Positions 1 through 9,367 of a DNA stretch of 64,000 nucleotides are shown in pieces. The position numbers and the translations under genes are program-made. The stretch's first letter is position 1; each line of letters opens with the position of its first letter. Source of the DNA: Verrucomicrobiota bacterium (GTDB lineage Bacteria > Verrucomicrobiota > Verrucomicrobiia > Limisphaerales > UBA1319). The DNA is taken from positions 230,830 through 294,829 of the forward strand of contig JAKLFB010000002.1 of NCBI GenBank assembly GCA_022711435.1, read 5' to 3'. The notes beneath the pieces were generated by a model. It saw nothing but the letters and a program-made list of their open reading frames with translations, ran no database searches and was not told the DNA's origin.

Positions 1-306
1 CCTGGGGCGTGGAAGAAGGGCCGCGCCGCGTGGGGCTCGAGCGCGCTCCAGCCCGTCGCCGCCAGCGGCGGCTGGACAGCCAGCGACACCTTCACCGCCA
101 AGATCTGCCTCTATGAAACGCCCTTTGTGTTCGGGCTGAATCTCCGTTTTGCGGGTGACGAGCTTCGCTGCAGGATCGCGGCCAACGTCGGGTTCGGCCC
201 CACCCAGGAGCCCGAGCTGGTGGGCACGATGGTCCGTGACGAAACCGCGGAAGCGAAAAACCAATCAAATGAACACGCGCCCCTTCATTCGCGGCCTCAT
301 CTGTAG
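1..306 (+). CDS. C-terminal fragment of a serine hydrolase (beta-lactamase-like)
   Basis: This frame is open from the window edge to a TAG stop, giving 101 codons of a protein that begins upstream. It contains aromatic and beta-strand-rich segments such as GGWTASDTFTAKICLYETPF and NVGFGPTQEPELVG. From memory, these resemble the C-terminal beta domain attached to class C beta-lactamase-type serine hydrolases in Verrucomicrobia and Acidobacteria. The catalytic part lies outside the window, so neither the reaction nor the integrity of the gene can be judged. The last 25 or so residues (after ELVG) are charged and low in complexity and overlap the next start codon at 269, so the true end may once have been earlier. 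Confidence 0.5.
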   Translation, partial: PGAWKKGRAAWGSSALQPVAASGGWTASDTFTAKICLYETPFVFGLNLRFAGDELRCRIAANVGFGPTQEPELVGTMVRDETAEAKNQSNEHAPLHSRPHL

Positions 307-1685
307 ATTGTGGATTCTGCCCTTGTTTTTCCTCCTGTCGCAAGGCACCCGAGCCACGCAACTTTACGTCTCCCTGGCTGGCTATCACGTTCCTCCATTC
401 ACTAATTGGGTGAACGCTGCCACCAACATTCAGGCCGCTGTTGATGCCGCCTCCCCTGGCGACACCGTCTGGGTCACCAACGGTGTGTACGCCACGGGCG
501 GACGCGTTATCCACGGCATTATGACCAACCGCGTTGCGGTGAACAAACCACTCACCCTGCAGAGCCTCCACGGACCGGAGGTGACGATTACGTGGCGCTG
601 ACTAGCGCCAATCCATTGCCTCCATACACAAATTGGGCCACTGCGGCCACCGTCATCCAGGACGCGGTCGACGCAGTCACCGTGCCCGGTGCGCTCGTGC
701 TGGTCTCCAACGGCGTCTATGCCACCGGGGGCCGTGCCCTGATCGGCGTCGTCAGCAATCGGGTGGTGCTCGACAAACCGCTGGTCCTTCAAAGCCTGAA
801 TGGCCCCGCTGTCACCGTGATCCAAGGAAGCCCGAATTCGGATTTTCTCGGCCTTGGAGCCGCGCGTTGCGCCTATCTCTGCAGCGGGGCGTCACTGGTT
901 GGTTTTACCCTCACCAACGGATCTGCCGCCGCCAACGACGACCTGGGTGGAAGCGGCGGGGGCGCCTGGTGCGCTTCGCCCACCGCCCTCGTAACGAATT
1001 GCCTGCTTGCTGGTAATCGAGCTCAATCCCACGGCGGTGCCGGATACAATGGCACGTACATAGGCTGCACGCTCGCGGCCAACTCCGCTTACGATGGTGG
1101 CGGAGCTTACAACGGCGCCTTGAGCAGCTGCATGCTATCCAATAATTCAGCCTCCGCCCGGGGCGGTGCTGCATATGGATCCGCGCTGGCCAATTGCGCG
1201 CTCATGGCCAACTCCGCTCCCGATGGAGGGGCGGCCTGTGAAAGCGCGCTCACGAATTGCACGCTCTCTGGTAACTCGGCTTCCTTCGGTGGTGGAGTCC
1301 ATACCAGCACGGGGGACGCTTGCACGTTTGCGAGCAATTGCCTGGGCGCAGCAACACGGAATCCCCACGGATGGATCGGTCGACGGCGCTGATCCCGACC
1401 AGGACGGGCTCAACAACTGGCAGGAGTCCCTTTGTCTCACTGACCCCGCCAATGCTGCCTCGGGCCTCTTCGTCGTGTCTGCAACCCCGGCAACCACCAA
1501 CGTGATCGTGACCTGGCAAAGTGTTGCCGGCCTGACCTACTTCCTCCAGAGGAGCACCAATGTGGCGATGTCCTCGCCGTGGGCGCCAGTTGCCACAAAC
1601 CATAGCGGCAAAGCGGGAAGCACCAGCTTCACCCACACCAACGCCGTGTCTGCCACAGGCCTTTTACCGCGTTGGCCTTCAATAG
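269..1685 (+). pseudogene. Decayed secreted beta-helix repeat protein
   Basis: An ATG at 269 opens a protein with a signal peptide (LICRLWILPLFFLLSQGTRA) followed by a beta-helix module (AATNIQAAVDAASPGDTVWV, NGVYATGGR). The frame stops at 601. The reading then continues in another frame (about 595-1392) with a second copy of the same module (AATVIQDAVDA, NGVYATGGR) and then GGGA(Y/W)-type rungs with NNSA/NCxL repeats. Near 1340 it shifts again into the usual C-terminal part (DGADPDQDGLNNWQESL, NVIVTWQSVAGLTYFLQRST). A third shift near 1655 gives QAFYRVGLQ and a stop at 1685. The family is exported and presumed to act on or bind polysaccharide. At least three frame changes and an internal duplication make this a pseudogene. 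Sequencing error could explain one shift but hardly all. Confidence 0.75.
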
Positions 1686-2853
1686 ATCGAACGCAATGGG
1701 GTCTATATGACCGATCGACAGACAACCGGCGTTCACGGAATGGCTGCCCTGTCCTTGACGCGGACGCTGGCGCTGCAGGCCGCGTGGCCGGCCAGCCGTC
1801 GGCGTCCCATGCGATCGGGACCATTCGGAGCCGCGGCCGGCCGCCGAGGTCGCGGTCGTAATAGTGATGGACGAGCCATTCCCGGCCGTTGCGTTCGAGG
1901 ATCGAGGCATGGCCGGGGCCGATCCACCGATCCTCGGTGGCGAGCACGAGCGTGCCGCCGCCGTGGCGCAGGTCCGCTCCCTCGCGGTCCATATACGGCC
2001 CAGCCACCGACCGGCTGCGGCCGACTCGGATCTCATAGGTGCTCTGGATCCCGCGGCAGCACTTGCCCCAGTTCAGGAACAGGTAATAGAAATCGCCGCG
2101 CCGATGGAGAAACGGGGCCTCGATTTCCGGTGCCCACGCGATCCGCTCCGGCGCGCGGCTGGCATCGCGGCGCAGGCCGGTGGCAGCATCCAGCTCGATC
2201 AGGTGGATGCCGTTCCAGTAGGAGCCGAAGACCATCCAGAGCGATCCCGAGCTGGGATCGGCGAAGAGCGCCGGATCGATCGTGTTGAACCGATTCCCGG
2301 CGCGCGACACGATGACTGGCCCCCGGTCTTCCCAGGCCCAGTCCGTGGCGGAGGGATCGAGCGTCTTGCCGACGGCCAGACCGATGGCCGAGGTGTTCTT
2401 CCCGAACGTGGAGACCGAATAATAGACGAAGAACATGCCATTCTCCCGGATGACGTCGGGGGCCCAGAGATGGCCGCGGTTGCCGGGGACCAGTTCCTGA
2501 TGCCAGCCGGGGAACTTGCCTTCGTCGAAAAGGCGCCCCTCCGGAAGCCATTTCCCGGAAGCGTCCTCGCGCAGCAAGGTCAGGCCCGGCCCGGTCGAGA
2601 AGCATCGGCTGACTCCATCGACGGTCACGATGGTCGATGGATCGTGGACGCGTTCAGGGTCGGGCCCCGGGCGGCGGGGGGCCAGTCCGACCGACGGATC
2701 TGTCGCTGCGAACGGAAAGCTGGCGCACGTCAGCCACAGGACCAGAACGCCGCATCGGGACGCCAGGCCGCCTGCCTGGACCCGGCCGCAGCCATCGATC
2801 GATCGGGCATTCAAGGCCGACGGGCTATCTGTTGGGGCGAGCGATCTGGTCAT
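1537..2853 (-). CDS. GH43 family arabinanase-like glycoside hydrolase
   Basis: This is a five-bladed beta-propeller glycosidase of family GH43, closest in motifs to endo-1,5-alpha-L-arabinanases. The three expected acidic residues are visible: Asp in RVHDPSTIV, Asp in NTIDPALFAD and Glu in PEIEAPFLHRRG. The ATG at 2853 lies 29 bases inside the end of the debranching-enzyme gene, so the two are probably translationally coupled. A hydrophobic stretch (GVLVLWLTCASFPFAA) follows after about 35 residues, and a later GTG could give a more normal signal peptide. The last 80 or so residues (after ADGWPATRP) do not look like GH43 and run antisense into the decayed beta-helix gene. A one-base shift near 1790 would give an earlier stop at 1733, so the 3' end has probably been rearranged or frameshifted. 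Confidence 0.8.
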   Translation of the reverse strand: MTRSLAPTDSPSALNARSIDGCGRVQAGGLASRCGVLVLWLTCASFPFAATDPSVGLAPRRPGPDPERVHDPSTIVTVDGVSRCFSTGPGLTLLREDASGKWLPEGRLFDEGKFPGWHQELVPGNRGHLWAPDVIRENGMFFVYYSVSTFGKNTSAIGLAVGKTLDPSATDWAWEDRGPVIVSRAGNRFNTIDPALFADPSSGSLWMVFGSYWNGIHLIELDAATGLRRDASRAPERIAWAPEIEAPFLHRRGDFYYLFLNWGKCCRGIQSTYEIRVGRSRSVAGPYMDREGADLRHGGGTLVLATEDRWIGPGHASILERNGREWLVHHYYDRDLGGRPRLRMVPIAWDADGWPATRPAAPASASRTGQPFRERRLSVDRSYRPHCVRSIEGQRGKRPVADTALVWVKLVLPALPLWFVATGAHGEDIATLVLLWRK

Positions 2854-5800
2854 GTTTTGCACGCGCGTTGCGGTGGGGTTGGCCATCGAGCAATTGCCAG
2901 ACACGGAGGGATTCGGTGGCGCTCCACGCCTGGGCATCGCAGCCGCGCTGGGCATGGGGCGCGTCGCCGTCGACGATCTCGGGCAAGTGGCCGGCGCAGC
3001 CTTCGATGATGAGCCGATCGAGGCTGCCCAGGTAAGCGCGCGCAGCGGCCACGGCGGCGGGCTCGAAATCCCAGGCGACCGCCATGGCCTCGGCAAAGAC
3101 GGGCAGCGTCCAGACCCAGGCCGTGCCGTTGTGGTAGGCGGGCTTGCGGCGCGTGTCTTCGTCGCCAGCATACTCCCCCCAATACGGAAAGTCCGGATTG
3201 TTCAGAAGGCGGCCGTCCGCGGCTCGCACGGGCAGGGGAGGCGTGGCCGGCAGCGGAGCGAGCGATCGGAGGGCGCCCGGCACCAGGAGATGCTGTTGGG
3301 CGGCGGCCACGCAGCGGCGGGCGCGCGAAGGCTCGACGAGGCCCAGGCTGACGGCCAGGAGCATGTTGCTCCGGAGGGCCGGAGAAGGGAATGCCTTCGG
3401 GGCCGGCGTCCCCGGCCCGGCCTCGAGGACGTCGGCGAGGTGCCCGGGGGCTTCGAGCCAGAACCAGCGCTGAAAGGATGCCTCGGCTCGAGCGGCCAGC
3501 TCGGCCCAGTCGATCCGCCCGGCCCGCGACCGGCGCGACGCCGGGTGAACGCCGCAGGCCAGCTGTTTCAGGAGCCGGATCCAGAGCGCCTGGATCTCGA
3601 CGGGGTAACCCTCGCGAGGCGTTGCGGCGGGGTGATTCGTGTCCATCCAGGTGAAGTGCGCAGGGCTCCAGACCAGGGCCGACTCGGGATCCATTCGGAT
3701 GCCATTGGGCGTGCCGTCGTGGTATCCCCGCGCGATCGAGACCAGCACATCGGCGACTGTGCGCGGGGGATTGCCGGCTGGCTGTCGGTAGAAATCCGCT
3801 CCGGCGCGCTGGGCGTATTCCTCGCACACCAGCCCGAACCAGAGCGGGGCATCGGAGGTGTCGCGATTGGAGGTGTTCTCGCCGTGAATGGCATTGGGCA
3901 GCGTCCCATCGCGCTCGAGGCGGGCGAAGGTCAGCAGGATCTGGCGGACATCCTCTTGATAGCCCGCGGCCAGAAGGCCTCGGGCGCAAATGAGGGTGTC
4001 GCGGCCCCAGTCCAGGAACCATGGGTAGCCCGCAATCACGGTCCGGCCCGGATTGCGCCGGACCAGGTAGGCGGGGAGGATGGCCGCCAGGTGACGCATG
4101 AACGCCGCAGCCGCCGCGGATGTCCCCGCCGATGCGGCCGCAGCCGGCGAGTGGATCCGCGACACGCGCGCCGGCGGATGCTCCGAGCGCCGGCCGGAGG
4201 CGGGGACGGGGTCGGCGTCGAGCTCGATCGCCGCCTCGGCGCCGGGCCGCAGCGGCAGCTCGAACCATCCGGGGCTGTACGCGTCGCCTTCGGCCACCTG
4301 GCCGCGGGTTTGTTCGATCGGATGTGAAATCCGGTCGCACCATTCGGGCTGGGGGTGGAACCGGCCTGCGGAAGCCTGCACCTGCAGCCGCCGGTCGGGG
4401 ACCGGGGTGAACTCGAAGCCGATGGCATCGGGGAGCAGACGGGTATGGGTGCTGAAATGGTGTTCCGCGCCCGCGTTGCGATGGGTCTCCTGGTGGTAAT
4501 TCCGGTCCTCGACGTCGATGCGGACCGTCAGCCGGACATCGGCCGAAGCGGGCAGGTCCCGGCCGCGGCGCGGCGGGCCGGCCGGACGCAGGAATCGCAG
4601 GCGAACGACGTTCAGCCCCGCGGGCATCTCGGCCTCGAGATGGATTTCGACGCAGCGTCCGTCGCCCGCATTGGCGACGAACTCCCACCGGGCCGGCGGC
4701 CCAGGAGACGCAAACGCCAGGTTGCGCCCATCGAGCGGCGACAGAAAGCCGTCGGCATTGACCCAGACCCGGGCGCGCTTGGCGAGCACGTGGCGATCGA
4801 CCGGAATGTCAGGGTTCAGATTGGCGGCCAGGAGGCAGTCGTATTTGGACTCGATCCGTCCGAGGTCGAGATGGAGGCGGGCCATGGCGCCGCGGCCATT
4901 GGTGAGAAGGAAAAGGCCGGGCGCATCGGCGCCAGGCTCGTCCACCTGCCGGATCAAACCGGCCAGATCCGGCTCGGCGGACAGCCAGCGGAGGCGGGCC
5001 TCGATGCGCTGCACCGGGGCGTCCAGGATCTGAAGCCTCAAGGCCGAATCGCCGCTGGCAGCCTGAGGCGGAAACGCCGCGCAATGGACGCCGCCCAACC
5101 TTTGCGAGGCCAGAGGCCGCCCGGGACGGCCGCGTGCCGGGTGGACGCGCGCCCGGAACGGATGCCCGCACTCGATGAGCAGCCAATGCCCGGGCGGGAT
5201 GAGCGTGATGCGGCGCAGATCGTTCGGGCGCCAGACGATAACCGCCGGGTAATGATCGCGGGCGGTCAGCCGGCGCAAAGCGGGGATGAGCGGCTCCCGG
5301 TCGATCGCGGCGGCCAGCCCGTCCAACGCGGCCAGGAAGCGGAACGGGCCCCTCTCGCCGACCAGAGCGGCCAGATCGAGCCACGAGTGAGCGCCGAGCC
5401 GCTCGGCCGGCGCCGTCTGCGCAATGGCTTCGACCGCCCACGCGGCGGCGGCGCGCTCCTGGCGGTAGCGGTCGCCGGCCAGCCCGCGCGGCTGCCGCTC
5501 CACCGCCAGGCAATGGCAGGAGGCCGGGGCGAGCTCGAGTTGGCGCCCGCCTCCCGGCAGCGAGTGGATCGCCGGCAGCGTCTGGCCCAGGAGATCGATC
5601 GCGCCGGATTGGACGAATGGGAGGGCCCGAGGCGGGACGACCACCCGGGCTGCATGCTGGACGTCGGCATTGACAAGCACCAGGACGCGGTCCTGACCGT
5701 CCGCCGACTCGCGCAGCAAAACCAGGACATCGGATTCGACCGCGCTGAGCCGCTCGATGCGGGCACCGTCGAAGAACGCCGGGTGCTCGGACACAAGCTG

Positions 5801-7267
5801 GTTCAGCGCGGCGATCTCGGGCACGATGTTGTCCGGCTGGCCCCAGGCCAGCCCCGTGGTCGCATGGACATCGATCTTCTCCGGGGCGAGCCACTCGACG
5901 CCGCAGGCGAAGCCGAATCCGCCGCTGACGCTGGCCAGCGCGCAGACCCGGTTGCGCAAGAGGGACCAGGCCCGGCCTTTCTCGGCCAGACGGCGATTAT
6001 CGTGGGTCTCGCTGTAATGGATCCAGAGGCCGCGCTGGCGGGATTGGGGCAGGCAGTAGTCAAGGTAGGAGGCGATCTCGAGGCCCGAGAAGTTCTGGAA
6101 CAGCTCGGAGTAGGCCCACTGCATGCCGCCCTCGGTGAGGATCTCCTCCGTGGCGGACCATGGCCCCCCCAGGCCTTCCAGAAGAAAGATCGTCTCCGGA
6201 AACTGATCCCGAATCCGGGCGATGATGTATTGCCAGGCCGGCAAAGGCACCTTGTAGCCGGCGTCGCACCGGAAGCCGTCCACGCCGCGGTCGCACCAGG
6301 TGAGAAATGCGCCGGCAAGGTGATCCCACAGGTCCGGGGTGCGATGGGCCAGCTCGACCAGGTCCTCCCATGTGGTGCCCCAGGCGCCCGGGCTGAGAAA
6401 GGTCCCATCCGAACCCCGCAGAAACCATTCGGGGTGCGTCTCCTGGAGGACAGATCCCCAGCCGGTGTGGTTGATGGCCAGGTCGAGAAACAGGCGCCCG
6501 CCGGCCGCGTGCGCCGCGTCGGCCAGCTCCATGAATTGATCCACGCCGGTCGTGCGGCGGTCGAACTCGACCAGAGCCGGATCGACGACGGTGAAGTCCA
6601 AGGCGGCATAGGGGCTGCCGTGGCGCCCCATGCGCGCATAGGTGGCAGGGGTCGGATTCACCGGCAGCAGATGCAGGATGCGGCAGCCCAGCGTCCCGAC
6701 AATATGGGGTATCTGGCGGGCCAGGTCGCGAAGCTTGCCCGAGGGCGGGATCACGGTGTAGCCCTGGCGATCCCATCGGGCGATGAGCCTCTCGCGCGAC
6801 TCCCGCCGGGCTCGGATCTGGTCTCGCGCCGGGCCGAACAGGCGCGGGAACGCGCAGTAGATCGTGTTGCCGGTGCGATAGGCGTCGGGGTGAATGCTCA
6901 GGCCGGCATCCGGGCCCTCCGGCCAATGCTGGAAGCCGTCTGGATCGAGCGCGTAGGCCTTCGCTTTGTAAAAGCCGGTCTCGACCAGAGGCGTCTCGAT
7001 CGCGGCAACCGATCCCGAAATGGCCAAAGGGATGTCGCGCCAGGCCGCCCCGGCGATGGGCGCCTGGCGGTGGAAAGCCCGGATGATCCCCGCCCGCTCC
7101 TCCGGCCCGCGGCCCAGGTTCGTCCGTAAAAAGGCCCGCCACCCCCGCGGCCACGGCCTGTCCCCCATCCGCAGGCTGAACCGCGCCACGTCGCCCACAA
7201 AATGCAGCGCGCGCGCGCCCGGGGCTGGATCCATGTGCAGGGGCGTCATACCGGATCCGACCCTCAT
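2825..7267 (-). CDS. Large glycogen debranching enzyme (GH13 plus GDE C-terminal domain)
   Basis: This 1480-residue enzyme should debranch glycogen or related alpha-glucans. The N-terminal half carries an alpha-amylase barrel with INHTGWG (about residue 266), the nucleophile region DGFRCDAGYK (about 334), the acid/base region FLLEGLGG (about 362) and SETHDNRR (about 420). The C-terminal part is an (alpha/alpha)6 amylo-1,6-glucosidase domain with GYPWFLDWGRDT (about 1079), a region around NAIHGENTSNRDTSDAP, and NGTAWVWTLP (about 1379). The middle 500 residues are beta-rich linker domains. This is the two-activity arrangement of large debranching enzymes. The start ATG overlaps the stop of the HEAT-repeat gene by four bases (ATGA), and the 3' end overlaps the GH43 gene, so three genes form one tight operon. 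A branching enzyme of family GH57 lies 26 kb away. Confidence 0.9.
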   Translation of the reverse strand: MRVGSGMTPLHMDPAPGARALHFVGDVARFSLRMGDRPWPRGWRAFLRTNLGRGPEERAGIIRAFHRQAPIAGAAWRDIPLAISGSVAAIETPLVETGFYKAKAYALDPDGFQHWPEGPDAGLSIHPDAYRTGNTIYCAFPRLFGPARDQIRARRESRERLIARWDRQGYTVIPPSGKLRDLARQIPHIVGTLGCRILHLLPVNPTPATYARMGRHGSPYAALDFTVVDPALVEFDRRTTGVDQFMELADAAHAAGGRLFLDLAINHTGWGSVLQETHPEWFLRGSDGTFLSPGAWGTTWEDLVELAHRTPDLWDHLAGAFLTWCDRGVDGFRCDAGYKVPLPAWQYIIARIRDQFPETIFLLEGLGGPWSATEEILTEGGMQWAYSELFQNFSGLEIASYLDYCLPQSRQRGLWIHYSETHDNRRLAEKGRAWSLLRNRVCALASVSGGFGFACGVEWLAPEKIDVHATTGLAWGQPDNIVPEIAALNQLVSEHPAFFDGARIERLSAVESDVLVLLRESADGQDRVLVLVNADVQHAARVVVPPRALPFVQSGAIDLLGQTLPAIHSLPGGGRQLELAPASCHCLAVERQPRGLAGDRYRQERAAAAWAVEAIAQTAPAERLGAHSWLDLAALVGERGPFRFLAALDGLAAAIDREPLIPALRRLTARDHYPAVIVWRPNDLRRITLIPPGHWLLIECGHPFRARVHPARGRPGRPLASQRLGGVHCAAFPPQAASGDSALRLQILDAPVQRIEARLRWLSAEPDLAGLIRQVDEPGADAPGLFLLTNGRGAMARLHLDLGRIESKYDCLLAANLNPDIPVDRHVLAKRARVWVNADGFLSPLDGRNLAFASPGPPARWEFVANAGDGRCVEIHLEAEMPAGLNVVRLRFLRPAGPPRRGRDLPASADVRLTVRIDVEDRNYHQETHRNAGAEHHFSTHTRLLPDAIGFEFTPVPDRRLQVQASAGRFHPQPEWCDRISHPIEQTRGQVAEGDAYSPGWFELPLRPGAEAAIELDADPVPASGRRSEHPPARVSRIHSPAAAASAGTSAAAAAFMRHLAAILPAYLVRRNPGRTVIAGYPWFLDWGRDTLICARGLLAAGYQEDVRQILLTFARLERDGTLPNAIHGENTSNRDTSDAPLWFGLVCEEYAQRAGADFYRQPAGNPPRTVADVLVSIARGYHDGTPNGIRMDPESALVWSPAHFTWMDTNHPAATPREGYPVEIQALWIRLLKQLACGVHPASRRSRAGRIDWAELAARAEASFQRWFWLEAPGHLADVLEAGPGTPAPKAFPSPALRSNMLLAVSLGLVEPSRARRCVAAAQQHLLVPGALRSLAPLPATPPLPVRAADGRLLNNPDFPYWGEYAGDEDTRRKPAYHNGTAWVWTLPVFAEAMAVAWDFEPAAVAAARAYLGSLDRLIIEGCAGHLPEIVDGDAPHAQRGCDAQAWSATESLRVWQLLDGQPHRNARAKHDQIARPNR

Positions 7268-9345
7268 CTTGGCAAGGCCTCGAGCAGTTGGCCCGCCTGC
7301 TTGCGAGCGGGCTCGTCGCGGCTGATCGACCGGATCTTCTCGAGCACGGCCCGAGCGGTTGCAGGATCGGCAACGGGCCGCGCCTGGGCGATCTTCAGGG
7401 CGGCAACGATGGCCTCGGCCTGGACGTTCGGCTGGTCGAGCAAAGGCGCCACGAGCGAGAGCGTGGCCGGCTGCGCCGCATCCGCAAGCCCGGACAGCAC
7501 AAGCTTCTTCTCTTCGTCCCGACGGGCCAGATCGAGCGCGGCGCGATAGGCCCTGACCGTCTCGGCGGCGGGCCGCTGACCCGGCAAAGCCAGCAGCCGC
7601 AGATAGCCCCGCAAGAGAAGCATATGCTGCGCCGGCTGATCCGCCTGCCGCAGCATGCTCAAGACGGGCGCAAGCGCGTCCGCCTCCGGCCAGTCCGCCG
7701 TCGCCCGCAGGGCCGCGTCGCGCACAGCCGGATCGCCGTCATGGCAGGCGGCGATGGCGACCCCCAACGCGCGCACCCCGCCGAGCTGGCCCAGCGCGCG
7801 CACGAGCGCGGCGCGCGCCGCCGGGCGCGCCGCCGCAGGATAGGCCGCCAGAAGAGGAGCGACCCGGCGTCGCGCGTCGGGCTGCTTGCGCGCCACCTGG
7901 ACCAGGGCCGCTTCCGCCTCGGACGTATCGGCGTTTTCCGGCAGCTGCGCCAGCAGCTGGACCAGCGCCTCAAGCTGGCCTGGGCCGGCCAGGCGGCCCA
8001 GGGCGCGGAACGCGGCAGCGCTTGTCCGGCTCGCACCCGAGACCGCCAGCTTGCGCAGGGTCGGGACCGCATTCGTGGCGCCCCGGTCAGCCAGCACATC
8101 GATCACCCCGGCTTGGCACGACTCCGGCAGCCTTGCCAGCGATCTGGCCAGGATCCCGTTGACATCCTCGCCCGAGAGGGCGCGGAGGGCGGACAACGCG
8201 GCGGCAGCCTCGGCCGGCGAGCCGGCCTGCTCGATCCCGCCAAGCAGCACGGGCACGGCCGCGGCATCGCCCAATCTCCCCAACGCGCCGATGGCCGCTC
8301 GAGCGACCGCCGGATGCGGGCTTTGGGCCAGCGGCATGAGCGCGGGGACAAGCGCCCGATCTTTCCGCTGGGCCAGGGCATCGATCAAGAGGGCTTGCGG
8401 CTCGGGATCGAGACGGGCCAGCTCGGCCGATCCGCGCGCCGTGGTTTCAGGATCGTTCAGGCTGGCCAGCTGCGCAATGGCCGTCGCGCGCAACAGCGGC
8501 TCGGGCTCCCGGATGGTTTCGATCGCAAAACGCAGCGGGTCCGGATCGATTCGGATCAGGCCCAGAAACGCCGCGGCCCGGAACCGCGGAGAGTTCGACG
8601 GGCGGAAGATGGGCTCGAGGAGCTGGCGCGCGATCGGGTCCTGGCCGGTTTGGATCAGGCGCTGGGCGCACTCGATCCAGGCCAGCTTGGCCCAGGCACG
8701 GTCAGGGGCGGTCGCCAGGGGGGTCGAAGCCAGCACTCGAGCGGCCTCGGGAGTGCCGATCCGGCCCAAAGCAGCGAAGATCGCGCGCTGCACGTCGGAG
8801 CTGACGGACGAACCGAGCCGGGATTCGAGCGCCGCCACCGCCTGGGCGTCGCGTCGGTCGCCGAGCAACTGGATGATCGAGACCTGGGCGGCGGGCGGGG
8901 CGTCGAGCAGGGCGCGCCGCAGCGTTTCGCCGGCCGCGGGCGACGGATGGCTGGCCAGGGCGAAGCAGGCGTTCTCGACGCCCGCCTCGGTGCCCAGGAG
9001 CCGCTCGAGCGCGGGCAGCGATGCCTCGGTGCCGATCAGCCAGAGCTGGCGGCAGAGGAACTGCCGCGCCTCAGCGCTCACCTCGCCGCCCAGCGCTGCG
9101 GCGAGCGACTCCTCGAGACGGCGTCGCTCCGGCGATCCAGCCTCCGATTCGCGCACCCGCCGCTCGATGGCGGCCAGGGCTTCGCGTGAGCCGCCCGTCT
9201 CGTAGCGGACTGCGGCCGCGACAGCCGGATCGACTCCGGCCGCGCCCCCGGCACCCATGGCGGGCTGGAAACAGCCTGAAACAATGACGAGGAAGGCGGC
9301 CAGACCCAGATTCGGCTGGCCCCACGGAAAACGATGGAGAGGCAT
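7264..9345 (-). CDS. Exported HEAT-repeat protein
   Basis: This 693-residue protein begins with a signal sequence (LGLAAFLVIVSGCFQPAMGA). The cysteine context VSGC could be a lipobox, so it may be a lipoprotein. The rest is a solenoid of about 15-18 HEAT/PBS-lyase-type helical repeats with the pattern 'AVPVLLGGIEQ...AAAALSALRAL', as in LGRLGDAAAVPVLL and ALGQLGGVRALGVAIA. Such proteins are scaffolds and no catalytic residues are seen. It is first in an operon with the debranching enzyme and GH43 genes, with which it shares a four-base ATGA overlap. That suggests a structural role in polysaccharide handling, which is inference only. Confidence 0.75.
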   Translation of the reverse strand: MPLHRFPWGQPNLGLAAFLVIVSGCFQPAMGAGGAAGVDPAVAAAVRYETGGSREALAAIERRVRESEAGSPERRRLEESLAAALGGEVSAEARQFLCRQLWLIGTEASLPALERLLGTEAGVENACFALASHPSPAAGETLRRALLDAPPAAQVSIIQLLGDRRDAQAVAALESRLGSSVSSDVQRAIFAALGRIGTPEAARVLASTPLATAPDRAWAKLAWIECAQRLIQTGQDPIARQLLEPIFRPSNSPRFRAAAFLGLIRIDPDPLRFAIETIREPEPLLRATAIAQLASLNDPETTARGSAELARLDPEPQALLIDALAQRKDRALVPALMPLAQSPHPAVARAAIGALGRLGDAAAVPVLLGGIEQAGSPAEAAAALSALRALSGEDVNGILARSLARLPESCQAGVIDVLADRGATNAVPTLRKLAVSGASRTSAAAFRALGRLAGPGQLEALVQLLAQLPENADTSEAEAALVQVARKQPDARRRVAPLLAAYPAAARPAARAALVRALGQLGGVRALGVAIAACHDGDPAVRDAALRATADWPEADALAPVLSMLRQADQPAQHMLLLRGYLRLLALPGQRPAAETVRAYRAALDLARRDEEKKLVLSGLADAAQPATLSLVAPLLDQPNVQAEAIVAALKIAQARPVADPATARAVLEKIRSISRDEPARKQAGQLLEALPR

Positions 9346-9367
9346 GGCAGGAATATTCGCAGATGGT

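Noticed and set aside
4355..7129. 924-codon open frame antisense to the debranching enzyme
   Set aside because: A shadow of high third-position GC in the real gene. There is no recognisable domain and the composition is Gly/Arg/Asp-rich.
7288..9189. 633-codon open frame antisense to the HEAT-repeat gene
   Set aside because: It is a frame shadow and has no motif.
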